Source: Verticillium longisporum
Lineage: Eukaryota > Ascomycota > Sordariomycetes > Glomerellales > Plectosphaerellaceae
Assembly: GCA_019188255.1 (NCBI GenBank)
Contig: JAETXT010000005.1
Location: 3,472,001 to 3,536,000, forward strand
Length of the DNA: 64,000 bases
Direction of reading: 5' to 3'
Positions 1-11,202 of the stretch are shown here, in pieces. The notes beneath the pieces are model-generated. The model searched no databases. It was not told where the DNA came from and saw only the letters and a program-made list of their open reading frames with translations. Both the position numbers and the translations under genes were made by a program. Every line of letters begins with the position of its first letter. Position 1 is the stretch's first letter.

Positions 1-1587
1 AGGCGGCGCCGCCCAGCGACGAGGCAGCGCCCCAGCCCTTGTTTTTGGCGCTGAGCTTGGCCCGCGTGCGCTGGTCGACCTGCAGGTTCCTGATCTTGCC
101 CTCGCTGCCCTGCCCGATCATGCCCATGCCCACCGTGCCCTCGCCCGTGCCGTAGCCGACCTCTCTCTCCTCCTTGCCAAACGCCATGCGATTCTGCGCC
201 TTGCGGAGCTCCGTCATGGCCGTCGCCTCCTTGGCCTTGCGCGCGCGTCTGCCGCCGCGCTTGCGCGAGAGCTTCTCGTCGGGCGCCGGAAGCGCGCGGG
301 CACCCTTGTTGGGCGGAGGCTCCGTCAGCTTCTCGAGCCGCTCGAGGCACGCCGACTTGAGCTCCTCGCCCGTCGCGCCGTCCGGGCTCGAGTGGATGCG
401 GTCGACCCGCGCGGCGAGGACGAGCTTGGCGGAGACGATGCGCATCGCCTGCTTCTTCAAGTCGTTGGGGATCCCCTGCACGATGGAAGAGTGGTACAGG
501 AACCCCTGCTGCCGAATTCCGATATTGGTGGCCATGCCGGCGGCGCCGGCCCCTTTTGGATCCCCACGCCGCAATGTTGCAGGCCGGCGTCTTCGAAAGG
601 CCCGTGAGTCCACCGGCAGCGTTGAGCAGTTGCGCCGCCGTCAGCGAGCCGATGAGGACCGTCAGGTTGGGCGCGAAAAGATTCATCCTAGATTGAACGT
701 AGTCCGTAAGAGTCTTCCTTGCCTTCTCCAACGATAGAACCATCGCAGCCGCTCTGAAAACCCTCGCGAGTTCGTCCGCCGACATCTCGCGACCCTTGCT
801 CGTTGTAGCCTCGACGGTGACAATCATCAGCGAGGGTCCGTCAAGCACAGACTTGAGCGTGCTCTTAAGAGGGTTGTCTGTCGACGTCTGCAACGCCTTG
901 ATGTTCTCCGAGTCCAGAGGGCCGTTGCCGAGGATCGATACGACCTTGGCATATTCCACCGGGTTTGTGATGAGCGTTTCGAGTTCCGGGAACCGGATGG
1001 AGTAGTGATCGCGAATGTACTTGTGCACGAGGATAATCTCGCCGTCGATGAGCGTAGAAAGACTGTTCGACTGCGTCAAAAGGTGATATTCGGGATGGTC
1101 TTCAATGTTGCCGATCACGCGCGCCGCCGCTGGTTGCGACTGGTACTGGGCGATTTTCTGCGTCAAGGGGACCAAAAGTCGTCAGGGCTATGTCTTCCAG
1201 AATGTAAATACTGTAACATGACAGTGTATTCTTCGGTGAAGGAAGGGTGCTTACCTCTAACACTGGCTCAAGGGTCTGCATCAGACTGGCGACGCTGCGG
1301 ACGTCGTCTACGGCGCCGAGCTGCATCTTCTCGACTTTGGCTTTGGCCTCCTCGGCATCCTCGACCGCGTCGGACGCGCTCCGGAGGATACCATTCATTT
1401 CCTCGTCATCGTCTTCGGCGTCGTCTGCGTTGTCGACATCCATGTCGTTCAGGCCGCTGCCGTTGCCGAGTAGGCCACAACTTGCGCTCGGCGCAACGCC
1501 AAGCTCGTCATCCTGCCTCTCTTCGTTTTCGTTTTCGGAGCCCGAGTCCTCGAAATCTTGCAGGAGCTCGTCTGCAAGTGTCGACAT
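1..1587 (-). CDS. PRP31: Pre-mRNA-processing factor 31 (PRP31), C-terminus cut by window edge, apparent frameshift
   Basis: Prp31 is a Nop-domain protein that binds U4 snRNA with the 15.5K protein and holds the U4/U6.U5 tri-snRNP together in the nucleus. The start at 1587 gives MSTLADELL, as in the family, followed by an acidic stretch. Exon 1 (1587-1255) joins exon 2 (from 1157) across a 97-bp intron (1158-1254, GTAAGC...CAG) in phase 0. Exon 2 reads through HKYIRDHY and FPELETLI, then the Nop-domain core AAGGLTGLSKTPACNI. It later reads NIGIRQQGFLYHSS, KQAMRIVSAKLVLAARVD, and KRGGRRARKAKE before leaving the window. Between PACNI and NIGIRQQ the reading frame shifts by one base at the CCCCTTTTGG tract (plus 548-557); deleting one base restores the family sequence. 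As Prp31 is essential in yeast, this is probably a sequencing error. Identification is secure; the frameshift is a direct observation. Confidence 0.93.
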
Positions 1588-2005
1588 GATGGCGACCTAG
1601 TCTTGAGTGTGCCGATGATTACGTTTCGCGTGCCGGGTGGGCAGGAATCACACAAAGTGTGAGGTACAGGTGTGATGGGATGGTCGTCGAAGAGTAGTTA
1701 GTTGAAGGCCAGGCAACTGTCAAAGTTCTTGCAAGGCTGAGGGAGGTTGTTACGCAAGTGGCTCATGCACTGCCACTAAAGTGTGGCTGATGAACCGATA
1801 AGATAAGAAACCCGCATGAATTCGATGGCTGTGTCGTGATGGGCAGGGATCCGGCGAGCTTTTGCAGCCTTGCGTCTGCAATCCAGGAACCGCCAAAATC
1901 CTAACCCAGCCCTGCGTTCCGAATACATCGCCCTTTTCCAACATTTCTGCGAGCCCGCACTTTTCTCCCAGGAAGTATACCACGCTCCAAGCACGTCCGC
2001 CAACC
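1588..2005. promoter_or_regulatory. Divergent promoter region between PRP31 and CLF1
   Basis: These 418 bp separate the start codons of two divergently transcribed splicing-factor genes. The region must contain both 5' UTRs and promoters. I see no clear TATA box. CLF1 has in-frame codons open back to 1862, but homology starts at 2006, so 1862-2005 is treated as leader. Confidence 0.6.
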
Positions 2006-4027
2006 ATGGAGTCGGCAAGGGGCCCCCCGAAGGTCAAGAACAAGGCCGCGGCCCCCATCCAGATCTCGGCAGAGCAGCTCCTGCGCGAGGCCGTCGACCG
2101 CCAGGAGGTCGCGCTCCAGGCGCCGACGCAGCGCTTCTCCGACCTCGAGGAGCTCCACGAGCATCAGGGGCGCAAGCGGCGCGAGTTTGAGGACTACGTG
2201 CGACGGAACCGCGTCCAGCTCAACAACTGGCTGCGCTATGCCGACTGGGAGATCCAGAACAAGGAGCTGGCGCGCGCCCGGTCCATCTTTGAGCGCGCGC
2301 TCGATGTCCACCCCAACTCGGTGTCGCTATGGCACAGGTACATCGAGGCCGAGATGAAGACGCGCAACATCAACCATGCGCGCAACCTGCTCGATCGCGC
2401 CGTCGCGCGCCTGCCCCGCGTCGACAAGATGTGGTACAAGTACGTGTACATGGAGGAGATGCTTGGAAACGTGCCGGGCACGCGGCAGGTGTTCGATCGC
2501 TGGATGCAGTGGCACCCCGATGAGGCTGCGTGGAGCGCGTACATCAAGCTGGAGAAGCGTTACGGCGAGTTTGACCGGGCACGCGACGTCTTCAGGAGGT
2601 TCATCACCGTTCACCCCGAGCCTCGGAACTGGATCAAGTGGGCAAAGTTTGAGGAGGAATACGGGACGAGCGACATGGTCCGGGAGGTGTTCAACATGGC
2701 CATTCAGGAGCTGGACGAGTTTGCGGACGAGAAGCTCTTCATCGCGTACGCCCGCTACGAGGCCAAACTCAAGGAGTACGAGAGGTCGAGGCTCATCTAC
2801 AAGATTGCCCTGGACAAGCTGCCGAGGTCCCGGTCCATGGCGCTGCACAAGGCCTACACAACTTTTGAAAAGCAGTTTGGCGATGAGTCTGGCGTCGAGG
2901 ACGTTGTGCTGTCGAAACGGCGAGTACACTACGAAAACCAGGTCAAGGAGAATCCCAAAAACTACGACATCTGGTTCGACTACACGCGACTCGAGGAGAC
3001 GTCGGGAGACGTGGACCGCATCAGGGACGTCTACGAGAGAGCGGTGGCGCAGGTTCCACCAGCACAGGAGAAGCGATTCTGGAGGCGATACATCTACCTG
3101 TGGGTCTACTACGCCATCTGGGAGGAGCTCGAGGCCAAGGATATTGAGAGGGCGCGGCAAATTTACAAGGTCTGCCTCGATCTGATTCCGCACAAAAAGT
3201 ACACCTTTGCCAAGATCTGGCTCCTGAAGGCGCAGTTCGAGGTCCGCCAAGGCGAGCTCACAACGGCGCGCAAGACGCTGGGACAAGCTATCGGCATGTG
3301 CCCCAAGGACAAGCTGTTCCGCGGCTACATTGAGCTGGAGCTCAAGCTCTTCGAGTTTGTCAGGTGTCGGACCCTGTACGAGCGATTCCTACAGTACAAC
3401 CCGGCCAACTCGCAGACATGGGTCAAGTTTGCCGAGCTGGAGCGTGGCCTGGACGATCTCGATCGCACGCGAGCCATCTTTGAGCTCGCCGTCGGCCAGC
3501 CGGTCCTCGACATGCCCGAGCTGCTCTGGAAGGCATACATCGACTTTGAGGAGGAGGAGGGCGAGTACGAGCGCGCGCGAGAGCTGTACGAGCGGCTTCT
3601 GGAGAAGACGGATCACGTCAAGGTCTGGATCAGCTATGCCCACTTTGAGCTCGGCGCCTCGGAAGAGGACGAGGCCGACGACGAGAACGAGGAGCAGCCC
3701 GTCAGCGAGGAGGCCAAGGCGCGGGCGCGCAAGGTCTTCGAGCGCGGCCACAAGGGCATGCGTGTGCAGGATCTCAAGGAGGAGACGGTGACGCTGCTGA
3801 ACGCGTGGCTGTCGTTTGAAAAGGCGCACGGCTCGGCGGAGGACGTTGAGAAGGTGCAGAAGCAGATGCCGCGCCGCGTCAAGAAGAGGCGTCTGCTGGA
3901 AGACGACACGCACGAAGAGTACATCGACTACGTGTTCCCGGCCGACGACCAGCAGTCTGAGAGCCTCTCGAACCTGCTGGCCATGGCGCAGGCATGGAAG
4001 CAGCAGAGCGGCGGCGATGCCGCGTGA
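2006..4027 (+). CDS. CLF1: Pre-mRNA-splicing factor CLF1 / Syf3 (crooked-neck-like, HAT repeats)
   Basis: Clf1/Crooked neck is a scaffold of the Prp19 (NineTeen) complex, needed for spliceosome activation and tri-snRNP joining. The 673-residue product is a single exon made almost wholly of HAT (half-a-TPR) repeats with the W..Y...E and RAR.I/V.ERA pattern, for example [32 protein letters not shown] and WYKYVYMEE near the N-terminus, repeating to about residue 620. The C-terminal part has an acidic insert (about 553-568, rich in E and D) and a basic RRVKKRR motif (about 625). The start at ATG 2006 (CAACCATGG context, MESARGPP) was preferred to the in-frame ATG at 1862 because family similarity begins there. 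It faces PRP31 head to head. Length agrees with fungal orthologues (about 670-690 aa). Confidence 0.96.
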   Translation: MESARGPPKVKNKAAAPIQISAEQLLREAVDRQEVALQAPTQRFSDLEELHEHQGRKRREFEDYVRRNRVQLNNWLRYADWEIQNKELARARSIFERALDVHPNSVSLWHRYIEAEMKTRNINHARNLLDRAVARLPRVDKMWYKYVYMEEMLGNVPGTRQVFDRWMQWHPDEAAWSAYIKLEKRYGEFDRARDVFRRFITVHPEPRNWIKWAKFEEEYGTSDMVREVFNMAIQELDEFADEKLFIAYARYEAKLKEYERSRLIYKIALDKLPRSRSMALHKAYTTFEKQFGDESGVEDVVLSKRRVHYENQVKENPKNYDIWFDYTRLEETSGDVDRIRDVYERAVAQVPPAQEKRFWRRYIYLWVYYAIWEELEAKDIERARQIYKVCLDLIPHKKYTFAKIWLLKAQFEVRQGELTTARKTLGQAIGMCPKDKLFRGYIELELKLFEFVRCRTLYERFLQYNPANSQTWVKFAELERGLDDLDRTRAIFELAVGQPVLDMPELLWKAYIDFEEEEGEYERARELYERLLEKTDHVKVWISYAHFELGASEEDEADDENEEQPVSEEAKARARKVFERGHKGMRVQDLKEETVTLLNAWLSFEKAHGSAEDVEKVQKQMPRRVKKRRLLEDDTHEEYIDYVFPADDQQSESLSNLLAMAQAWKQQSGGDAA

Positions 4028-6145
4028 GCGTATTGGCTCTTGCCATCCCTTATTGTACTCAAATTGAATATTGTAACACTTCCCACTCGAGCTTGCGAGA
4101 TGACTGGCTTGTGATGCCCTCACCATGGACAGATACGGACTATACTAATACGTTGTGGTGATCGATTAGTTTTATGCAACATGGTCACAACTGTAGCTAA
4201 AGTCCATCCTGTGACCAGACGGGTTCTCAGGCGTCTCCTCGCGACATGCCGCGCGACAGGCAGGACCGTCTCGGCATGTCTTATGACGTGGCAGATGGAA
4301 GAAAAATCAACTTCGAACAGTCTCCAGCGTGCATTGTTCCAGAAGCGACACATCCAGGCTGGGCTGGGAAATCCTCATGCTCTGTACAGACTGAACCAAA
4401 GACTTGTCAGGACAGCAACATCTTGACTAGCGCTACCATTGTTACACAAAGCCTTTCGGAGACGGAATTTCGATCCTCATCATACGACATCTTATGGAGG
4501 GCACTACGGTGAGCCTTCATTTTCCCCCCAGTCGGAGGTACGGCGGATCGTACGGCTCTTTATTCGTTCCACGCACTTGTTGGTTGGGTCTTATCCTGAG
4601 ATACCTTGCCCGCAGTAGGCCCCATCCTTCTGCATCCCGTCCGCCCGCCCCCATGCTACGTATCCCACATGGCACTATGATTCTAGCCGTTACAAATGCT
4701 TTGGTCTTTGGTAGATGGCCACATAAAGGTGGTGGGGCAGAGGTGACGAACAGAGGCTCCATCGTTCCCTCCTGGGGTTCTCGGTTTCGCTGATGGCTCC
4801 TCACCGCCTCAACCCGGAGCTTCTACAGCAGCAGGAACTTTCTCACACGTCCTTCGTTGGTCATCACGTATATATTCGATGCATATTACGTAGCGCACCC
4901 GACGCAACTATCCTCGTTGCTACCTTGAACGTCCATGAAAAAGCCCCCGCACGTTTCCGAAAGCGAGGAGGAAAAAGGAAAAGAGACCGCCAGTGTTCCA
5001 CACCAACTGTCCACACGGTAGAGACTACGGTTCCAACTGACACAAGCCCACCACCCCTCAGGCTCCCGATCGCCTCCAACTGGTTCGATCTTCATCCCAC
5101 TTCCTGCATGTCTGTTTGCTCTAACTCTATCCACCTAATTCACCGCTCCGGCAAAGGTCAGGGGTCTCCCGCGGACGTTACACGCCTCCTGTCACCCGCT
5201 TCTTGGCTCCCTCCGGAGGTCCTGAGAGACGTCGACTGGTCCCAGAAACCTCCCAATGACTGGCACAGAGGGCGTGTTCTTTACCGGTATTGCCGTTTCG
5301 ACTCCACAGACCCACGCTGACCCGTCATCCCCGGTCCTGACCCTTGGCTAGTTGCCGTGTTGCCGCGCCCTTGCCACAGCATTCGTAGATGCGCATGCTG
5401 TGCATGTCGTCGCGCCATTAGCCTCCAGGGACGTACTCGCCTGGCTGGCTAGCTAGCTGGCAGTCTTGGCTGGGCTCATGCGCGATGCATGTCGCAAGGG
5501 GTAACACCATGTTGGCTGGCGAGCTGCGTGCCGGGTAGGTACGCACACACCTGCCGCCACGGCCTGATCTTTGCCCATGCTAGTGATCCCCCCTATGCAG
5601 GATGCGTAGTGGTCATCCGATTAGTAGCGGCGTTGGTCTATCACAGTCAATGAATATCAGCGAAATGCTCCCAGCATGTAGAAAGAAGATGTGTCGATTG
5701 CGGCAGCAGAGCGGGGAAAGGAGTCAGGGAAGCGCCTCTTGAGTCTATCTGGCCTGCGAGGGTCGAGAGTGGAAATGCCACGCGGCATGCATGGGAGAAG
5801 AAAAGCCATTATGAATGTCTCCAAGTGCCAGCCAACATGCAGCTCGACTCGTTTTTAGGCCGAGCATAAGACATATACACCTCTTAAACGCCATGCTGTC
5901 TTCCCAAGTGTAGCTCATGAGCATCGTTATATTCGTAGATGTCGTCATGGCGGCCAGCTCTGCATCGAGAGACCAAATGTTTTTGTAAAATTGGTCAGAC
6001 CAGTCGCATTGTGCTCAGGTGTCCATGTTTGCCCGGCCATGCGCCACTTCCACGCGCAGTTGGTGCGGCGATGTGTTGCGGTTCGTGAGCAGAAGAGTAA
6101 GTGTCAGAGGCCGAAGCCGGTTGACTTTTCTGGGCACCAGGGTCT
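4028..6145. other. Intergenic region, no recognisable gene
   Basis: This stretch holds the 3' end of CLF1 and the downstream region of the minus-strand gene ending at 6146. The longest open frame from an ATG is 4793-5320 (plus, 175 codons); its product has no motif I recognise and a composition like translated noncoding DNA, so I do not call it a gene. A short GGCTGGCTAGCTAGCTGG run lies near 5444-5461. Confidence 0.6.
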
Positions 6146-8308
6146 TTATCTCCTGTCGTACCGATCGTCGTAGCCCACAGGAGGCGCCGGCAAAGAGCCA
6201 GCGGCATATGGGTTGCCGTCAAGGTACTGGGGTCCGTAGTCATACCGGTCCCCTTGCGGAGAAACTGGAGTATACCAGTCGTCAGCCCTGCTTCTGCCAC
6301 GGCTGTCGAGTGATCGGCCTTGGCGTTCCAGTCGCTTCTGGTGTCTGAGCTCTCGCTGGTGTTCCCAGTCTTTGCACTCGGCTTGCTTGTCTTTGGCAGT
6401 CTTGAGCTGTGACATCGCTCCCTTAATACCCAGGCCGGCGAGGCCGATCTGGGCAGCATCTTGCAACATGGCCTTGGCCTTGAGCTTCTTGGCTTCCTCT
6501 GGACTCAAGCGGCCTTCCTTGACAGCTTTTTGACGCGCTTCCCTTGCCGCCATACTCTGATAGACTCCGTTCGCTGCATGAATAGTGGCTACGGCTGCTA
6601 AGCCGCTTGTGAGAACTTGCTTACCTCTCATTCTTCTCGATGTCTTCAGATCATCGTCCGAGTCTCCCAAATCCGAGCCTGACGCGCTCGACCGAGATCG
6701 CCTGCGCGAGCGGTCTCTGCGTCGGCTGCTGGCGTATGACCTGTCGTCGTCATAAGGGTCCCTGGCGTCTCGGGGTCCCTGGGATGGTCCCTGTAGTCGC
6801 GAGACCCGTGGGGCGGCGGGTAGCCCCGATCGTAGTCGTCATCGTAGGGATCATCAGAATACCGTCTCGGCCCCCGACGCGAGTTTCTGTCGTCGTCGAG
6901 GCTGTCATCACGTCGAGAATCTCTGTCGCCATCCCTGTCGTCGGGTCCATTGCCGATTCCGAATTTGGCAAGCTTCTTTCGCGCCGAATCGACGACACTT
7001 CGACTGCGGCTGCGCGCGCGGGGTCGATCGTTGTCGCGGCTGTCGAACGAGTCGGCGCTGCGCCCACGGCTTTGCGACCTATTTTCTTTGTGGTGTTCGA
7101 TGGCCTTCTTGGCACCAAGAGCTCCGAGACCAGCAGTTGCCAAGGCAGCCAGACCGCTCACGCCGCTGCTGCCCTGGTCGTTACCAGACCGCGATCGAGC
7201 ACGAGACCGGGACCTGCTGCGGCCAGTCTTCTCGTCCGCCTCAATGTTGCCTTTGGGGCCGTTGATCACGCGGTTACCAACGAGACCACCAATGACGGAC
7301 TCGGCAAGGCCCAGTTTGCTACCCTTCTCGCGGTCCTGGGCGGCATCGACTGCGGCAGCACCAGCAGCGGCCGTGAAGATTCGCTTTGTCTTCTCACCCT
7401 TCCAGCCACCAGGTTCCTTGGCCACGCGGAATGCTTCGGTGGCGCCGGCAATGAGAGATGCCATGGCGGCCTTTTGCACCTTGGCGACCTGGCTCTCGTT
7501 GCCGCTGCGAGACTTGGAGCCCGATTGTGAGGCGCGATCAGGGCTGCCGCGGCCGCGGCTTCGGTTGTCATCCTTGTTGTCCGAGCTACCGCCGGTGAGG
7601 GCCTTGACAGCTGCTCCCAGGCCCGAAGCCGCGAGAGCGTTCTCGAGGAAAGACTTTGAGCCCTTCTTGTCCTCCTCCTCAACGTACGTCTCGCGAACGA
7701 GACCATCGCGGCCACGGTGGGCTACCAGTTGCCCCTGTGGCAACTTGTCGTTCTTGCTGGACTGTTTGTTGTAAAACTCGGCACCCTGGTAGCCCGCGAG
7801 GGCACCGGCAGCACCGAGGGCAGCCGAGGTCAAGTAGTTGCGTTCGACGTCGCCGCCGTGCTCTTTGGCGTCGCGACGGTCGTACAGCTCCTTACCGCCA
7901 AAAGCTAGGGCGGCACCGGCGACGGCGGCGATGATCTTCTCTTGCTGATTCAGAACACGCTTGCGGGAGCGGACCTCTTCCTCCTCGCCGTAGACTCTAG
8001 CGCCTGTTCTGCTGCGCCGGTCGCCGTAGTAGTCGCCGCGCCGGGAGCGGTCGTCGCGGTAATCGTCGTAGTAGCCAGGCTCTGCAGAGCGGGTCCTGCG
8101 AGCATCCCGGTAGCCGGGGAGGGAAGTCGCGGCGAATATCCTCAACCGACATGTCGCTGTCTTCACGCCTCCGGGGCACCAACGCGCGGGAGGAGTGTGG
8201 CTTCAGGTAGGATTCGTCAGCATACGCCCGCGGATCACCTCGCTCGATGCGAGTCTCCTCCCGCGTGTATTGGCGCGTACGCTCGCGCGGCTCGTAGTCG
8301 TAGCTCAT
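6146..8308 (-). CDS. DUF3824-like Arg/Ser-rich, glycine/alanine-repeat protein, two compensating apparent frameshifts
   Basis: The product (about 720 aa) starts MSYDYEPRER and has an R/Y/D-rich disordered N-terminus. Short Ala/Gly helical segments follow, such as IIAAVAGAALAFGGKELYDRR and AALGAAGALAGYQGAEF. Then come RS-rich linkers (RSRSRARSRS), another Ala-rich helix (GLAALATAGLGALGAKKAIEHH), and a C-terminal helical part with RREARQK-like basic runs ending YDDRYDRR. Repeated glycine-zipper-like helices between charged linkers are typical of fungal proteins annotated DUF3824; function is unknown. The reading frame changes at the GGGG run 8116-8119 (one base too many) and again at GGGG 6772-6775 (one too few). 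The two shifts cancel, and the sequence between them and on both sides is clearly coding, so both look like homopolymer errors. The start at 8308 was chosen as the first ATG before conserved-looking sequence. Confidence 0.7.
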
Positions 8309-10695
8309 CACAAGGGTTTGCCAAGTGTCTGACGTCCGCACTTGACTGTGGAGGTGAGGGGTTCAAGGGAAGTGGCGGGGTGAGATATTGAAAGGAAAGG
8401 TTAGAAAGTAGTGAAATGAGCAAGTATTGTTCAAAAGCGCGGGGTCAAGAAAGCAACGGCCCGGTTCGCTACGATGCAGGCAAAATTGGATTCCAGATGC
8501 TATGCCGCTGATGGGGAGGGGAATGTTGGGAGAAAAAGGAGGAAGAAACACAGGAGTGCGTTGTGAAGGGGGAGCAGATGGGAAACGAGCACATGCAGGT
8601 GGCTCACAGGTAACCTGACGAAACAAAGTGGCAGGCGAAGTGGGATGTGACGGAGGGCGGGAGGAGCCTGACAAGGCGAGCGGGCTATGCCACCGCTGAC
8701 TGGGGGGCAGGACCACAGGACGGTCCTGCCCACCACAGGACGCAGGAGGCACTGGCACTGGCACTGGGCGGTGTCGTGTCGTGGGAAGGTGGGAAGGTGG
8801 GAAGGTGGGCAGGTGGGAAGGTGGGCAGGTGGAAAGGTGGGCGGGCAGGTGGACCCTCATTGGCGACGTGACCAGGATCAGTTGCACCTCACCTCACCCA
8901 TTCTCTTGATCGCTGCTGCCTCACAGGTCTGACAAGGTCCCGAGCGCCCGCTCCATTGGTCCATGCCTGATGAAGTGGCCAGGCGCAACACGGTAACTCC
9001 CTGCCCGCAGCCTTGTTGCAGGCCTCCAGCCTGAGTGTTGGGCATAAGGTATCAGAGGTACACTACAGCCTCAGAGGACGACGGAACCCAACGACAACCC
9101 GGGCCCGGGAAGTGACTGAGACCAAGTACGTCGTCATCGGGCGTGCTCCCCGCCCCCACTACCGGGCATCAACCGTTGCTCGAACAGGGCCAGACTGCCA
9201 GCCAGCCAGTCAGTCACCTGGATCAGGTACGTTACGTATACAAGACAGCCTTTTCCTTGCAGGATGCATGGCCATTGATCGAAAACCACTCTCGGTGTTG
9301 TGAAGTGTTACAATTTCTTCGTTCAGGGCCTCATTCTGGATGAGCCAGGTGGGTACATCGAGAAACAGAATAGTCGTCCGCGGCCCCAAGGGTCAAGTCA
9401 TGCGGACATCTAGCTCTTTATCAACAGAAACGTAGCAGGTGCAACCAACCGATGAAAGGAATGACCAACTCGCTTCGAATTTCATGGTACGAGATCCCTC
9501 GTCTGTTGAAGTTTGCGCTGTCGGGTTTGTGGATTCTGAGTCGCGGCGATGGAGGGGTAAACTGAGGGCACACAGTGCTTTTATGGGAACAAGGGCTTTC
9601 GGCACTGACTGACGCAATGGGGAGCTCCTTCTTTTGCCGTAGTGCTGACATCCTGCCGTCCTGCCTGCTCTCGGCTTTCGATGACACCTTGCCGCCGCCG
9701 TAATTCAATCGCCACAAACAGAATCCACCCGTGGTGGCTGGTCTCTCCAACTACTTATGGTGCCTATCCAGGTAAGCATGCTACCTACATGTGCGAGTCG
9801 TGATGTTGAACAGCCTCGCCAACACATCATCTCACCAACCGCGAACGTGGTCCATGTGCAAATCTTTCTTTTTCCTCTAGTGGTACAGTACAACGCCAGC
9901 AACATCCAATTCACCCACATGACTGTTTCTGCCTCTTTTCATCGTTTTTTTTTCCCTCTCGGATTACCGGTCCATGTTCTTCATCCTCCGCTGATGCCTC
10001 TCTCAGTTTGCTTCATCCGAGTCCGGCACAGCCCAGCCAAGTGGTCGAGTAGTGTGCTGTGCCGAGTTGGAAGGGGAAGGGGGGGGGTTTCAGCTTGCTG
10101 CCTATGACGACGACGAATGAGTGTCTTTTCGCCGCCCCTTGACACGAATGATTTTTGTCCTGATCCCCCTGCCGGTGCCGCTGTGAATGCATGAAATAAA
10201 ACGTGTTGGGAGCCACTCCCAAGGTCAACAAGGATAAGCAATCAGAAGAATGTGTGGGAATGAGGCCATTCAGCGATTCCTCGTGAACAAACGCGTGGAG
10301 CAGGAAGACTGGCGCAGCGCTGTTCATGTTTGCCGCGGGCAAGTCTGAGGGCTGACGCTGCTTCTGACTCTCGGTCCTGACCTCAGCCTTTTCATCGTGC
10401 TGGGCCCCTAGGGTCCAATATCCCCTCCCGCGCTGCAAAATCCAGGGCAGGGAAAACGCCCATCCGTAACGCCAGTTGTCAAAATCTTCCCTTCGCACTC
10501 CTTTTGATCTCTTTGCTGCAGCAAGTGCAAAGAGATTTTTTGTCCAAATCAGACTCAAACGGTCATGCCCAGATGACCACCGAGTCTGCCAAGAAGCCCC
10601 CAAGATCCATCCACCAGCCATTGAGGTAGCCCCTATATCCGCCTTCCGGAACATCGTATCCGTAGCTCCTGACCGTTCGTGACAGGCGTCGTATG
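8309..10695. other. Intergenic region, with G-rich minisatellite
   Basis: The left part should contain the promoter of the DUF3824-like gene. Open frames here are short and of biased composition; none is convincing. The notable element is the G-rich tandem repeat at 8782-8852. An AATAAA-like signal lies at about 10194. Confidence 0.5.
8782..8852 (+). repeat. G-rich minisatellite, 8-bp unit GGGAAGGT / GGGCAGGT
   Basis: About nine head-to-tail copies of an 8-bp unit, with A/C variation at position 4 and slight decay at the right end. Regularly spaced GGG runs make it a candidate G-quadruplex on the plus strand. It lies about 470-545 bp upstream of the start codon of the minus-strand gene at 8308. 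Confidence 0.9.
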
Positions 10696-11079
10696 TCATG
10701 CCTGCTTGGCTCCTGGCGAGCTAACACCCGCAGTTGTTAGGAAAGCTGGCCGACATGCTGCACACTCTCTTCGTCTATCCTGCGCTTGAAGACGGTCGAA
10801 GAGCGAGGAGAGATAGGCAACGCCAGTTGGGCAAGAGGGATGCTGCTCCAGACCAGACATGGCCGCACTACAGAACTCTGCGACCATGGCGGTATCGATG
10901 CCCTCCCCAGCAAGGTAGTCCACCCAGAACCGGTAGAGAATCTTCATGTCTGCGTGGACATGTCCTGCCTCGGCCCTTGACTGCAAGCCGAGAGCCCTTT
11001 TGCAAAAGTCGAAATAAGTAAAATCATCAAGAACGAGTTGCTTCGTGTCATTATGCAAGGGTGTATCGTCCGTGGCCAT
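10696..11079 (-). CDS. Probable C-terminal exon of the La-motif protein, or a small separate gene
   Basis: This 127-codon frame (ATG at 11079) lies immediately downstream of, and on the same strand as, the La-motif gene. Its centre reads FTYFDFCKRALGLQ, MKILYRFWVDYL and AYLSSLFDRL. That order (Y..F..RAL, M..LY.FW..FL, GL..L...Y) resembles, from memory, a helical block found near the C-terminus of fungal LARP1/Sro9-like proteins. Two in-frame splices could join it to the preceding exon, skipping the TAG at 11203. Both use a GTAGAG donor ending the upstream exon at 11209, with acceptors either about 54 bp later (GCAG) or just before the ATG. Neither has a strong branch site, so I list it separately. 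If unspliced, the La protein ends at 11203 and this block would be untranslated or a downstream ORF. Confidence 0.5.
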   Translation of the reverse strand: MATDDTPLHNDTKQLVLDDFTYFDFCKRALGLQSRAEAGHVHADMKILYRFWVDYLAGEGIDTAMVAEFCSAAMSGLEQHPSCPTGVAYLSSLFDRLQAQDRRRECAACRPAFLTTAGVSSPGAKQA

Positions 11080-11202
11080 GCTCGTGAGAGTCAAGCCTCG
11101 CAATCGACTCGTAACACATATGTGCACCCGAGAATGATCCGGTGCAACATTTCTGCCTGCTTGCGCCTCACCGCAGTTGGCATGGCAGACACTTTCGCCA
11201 CT

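Noticed and set aside
6640..7530. A 296-codon plus-strand frame over the DUF3824-like gene.
   Set aside because: Antisense shadow of GC-rich coding sequence; the minus-strand frame has coherent repeats and RS motifs, and this one has none.
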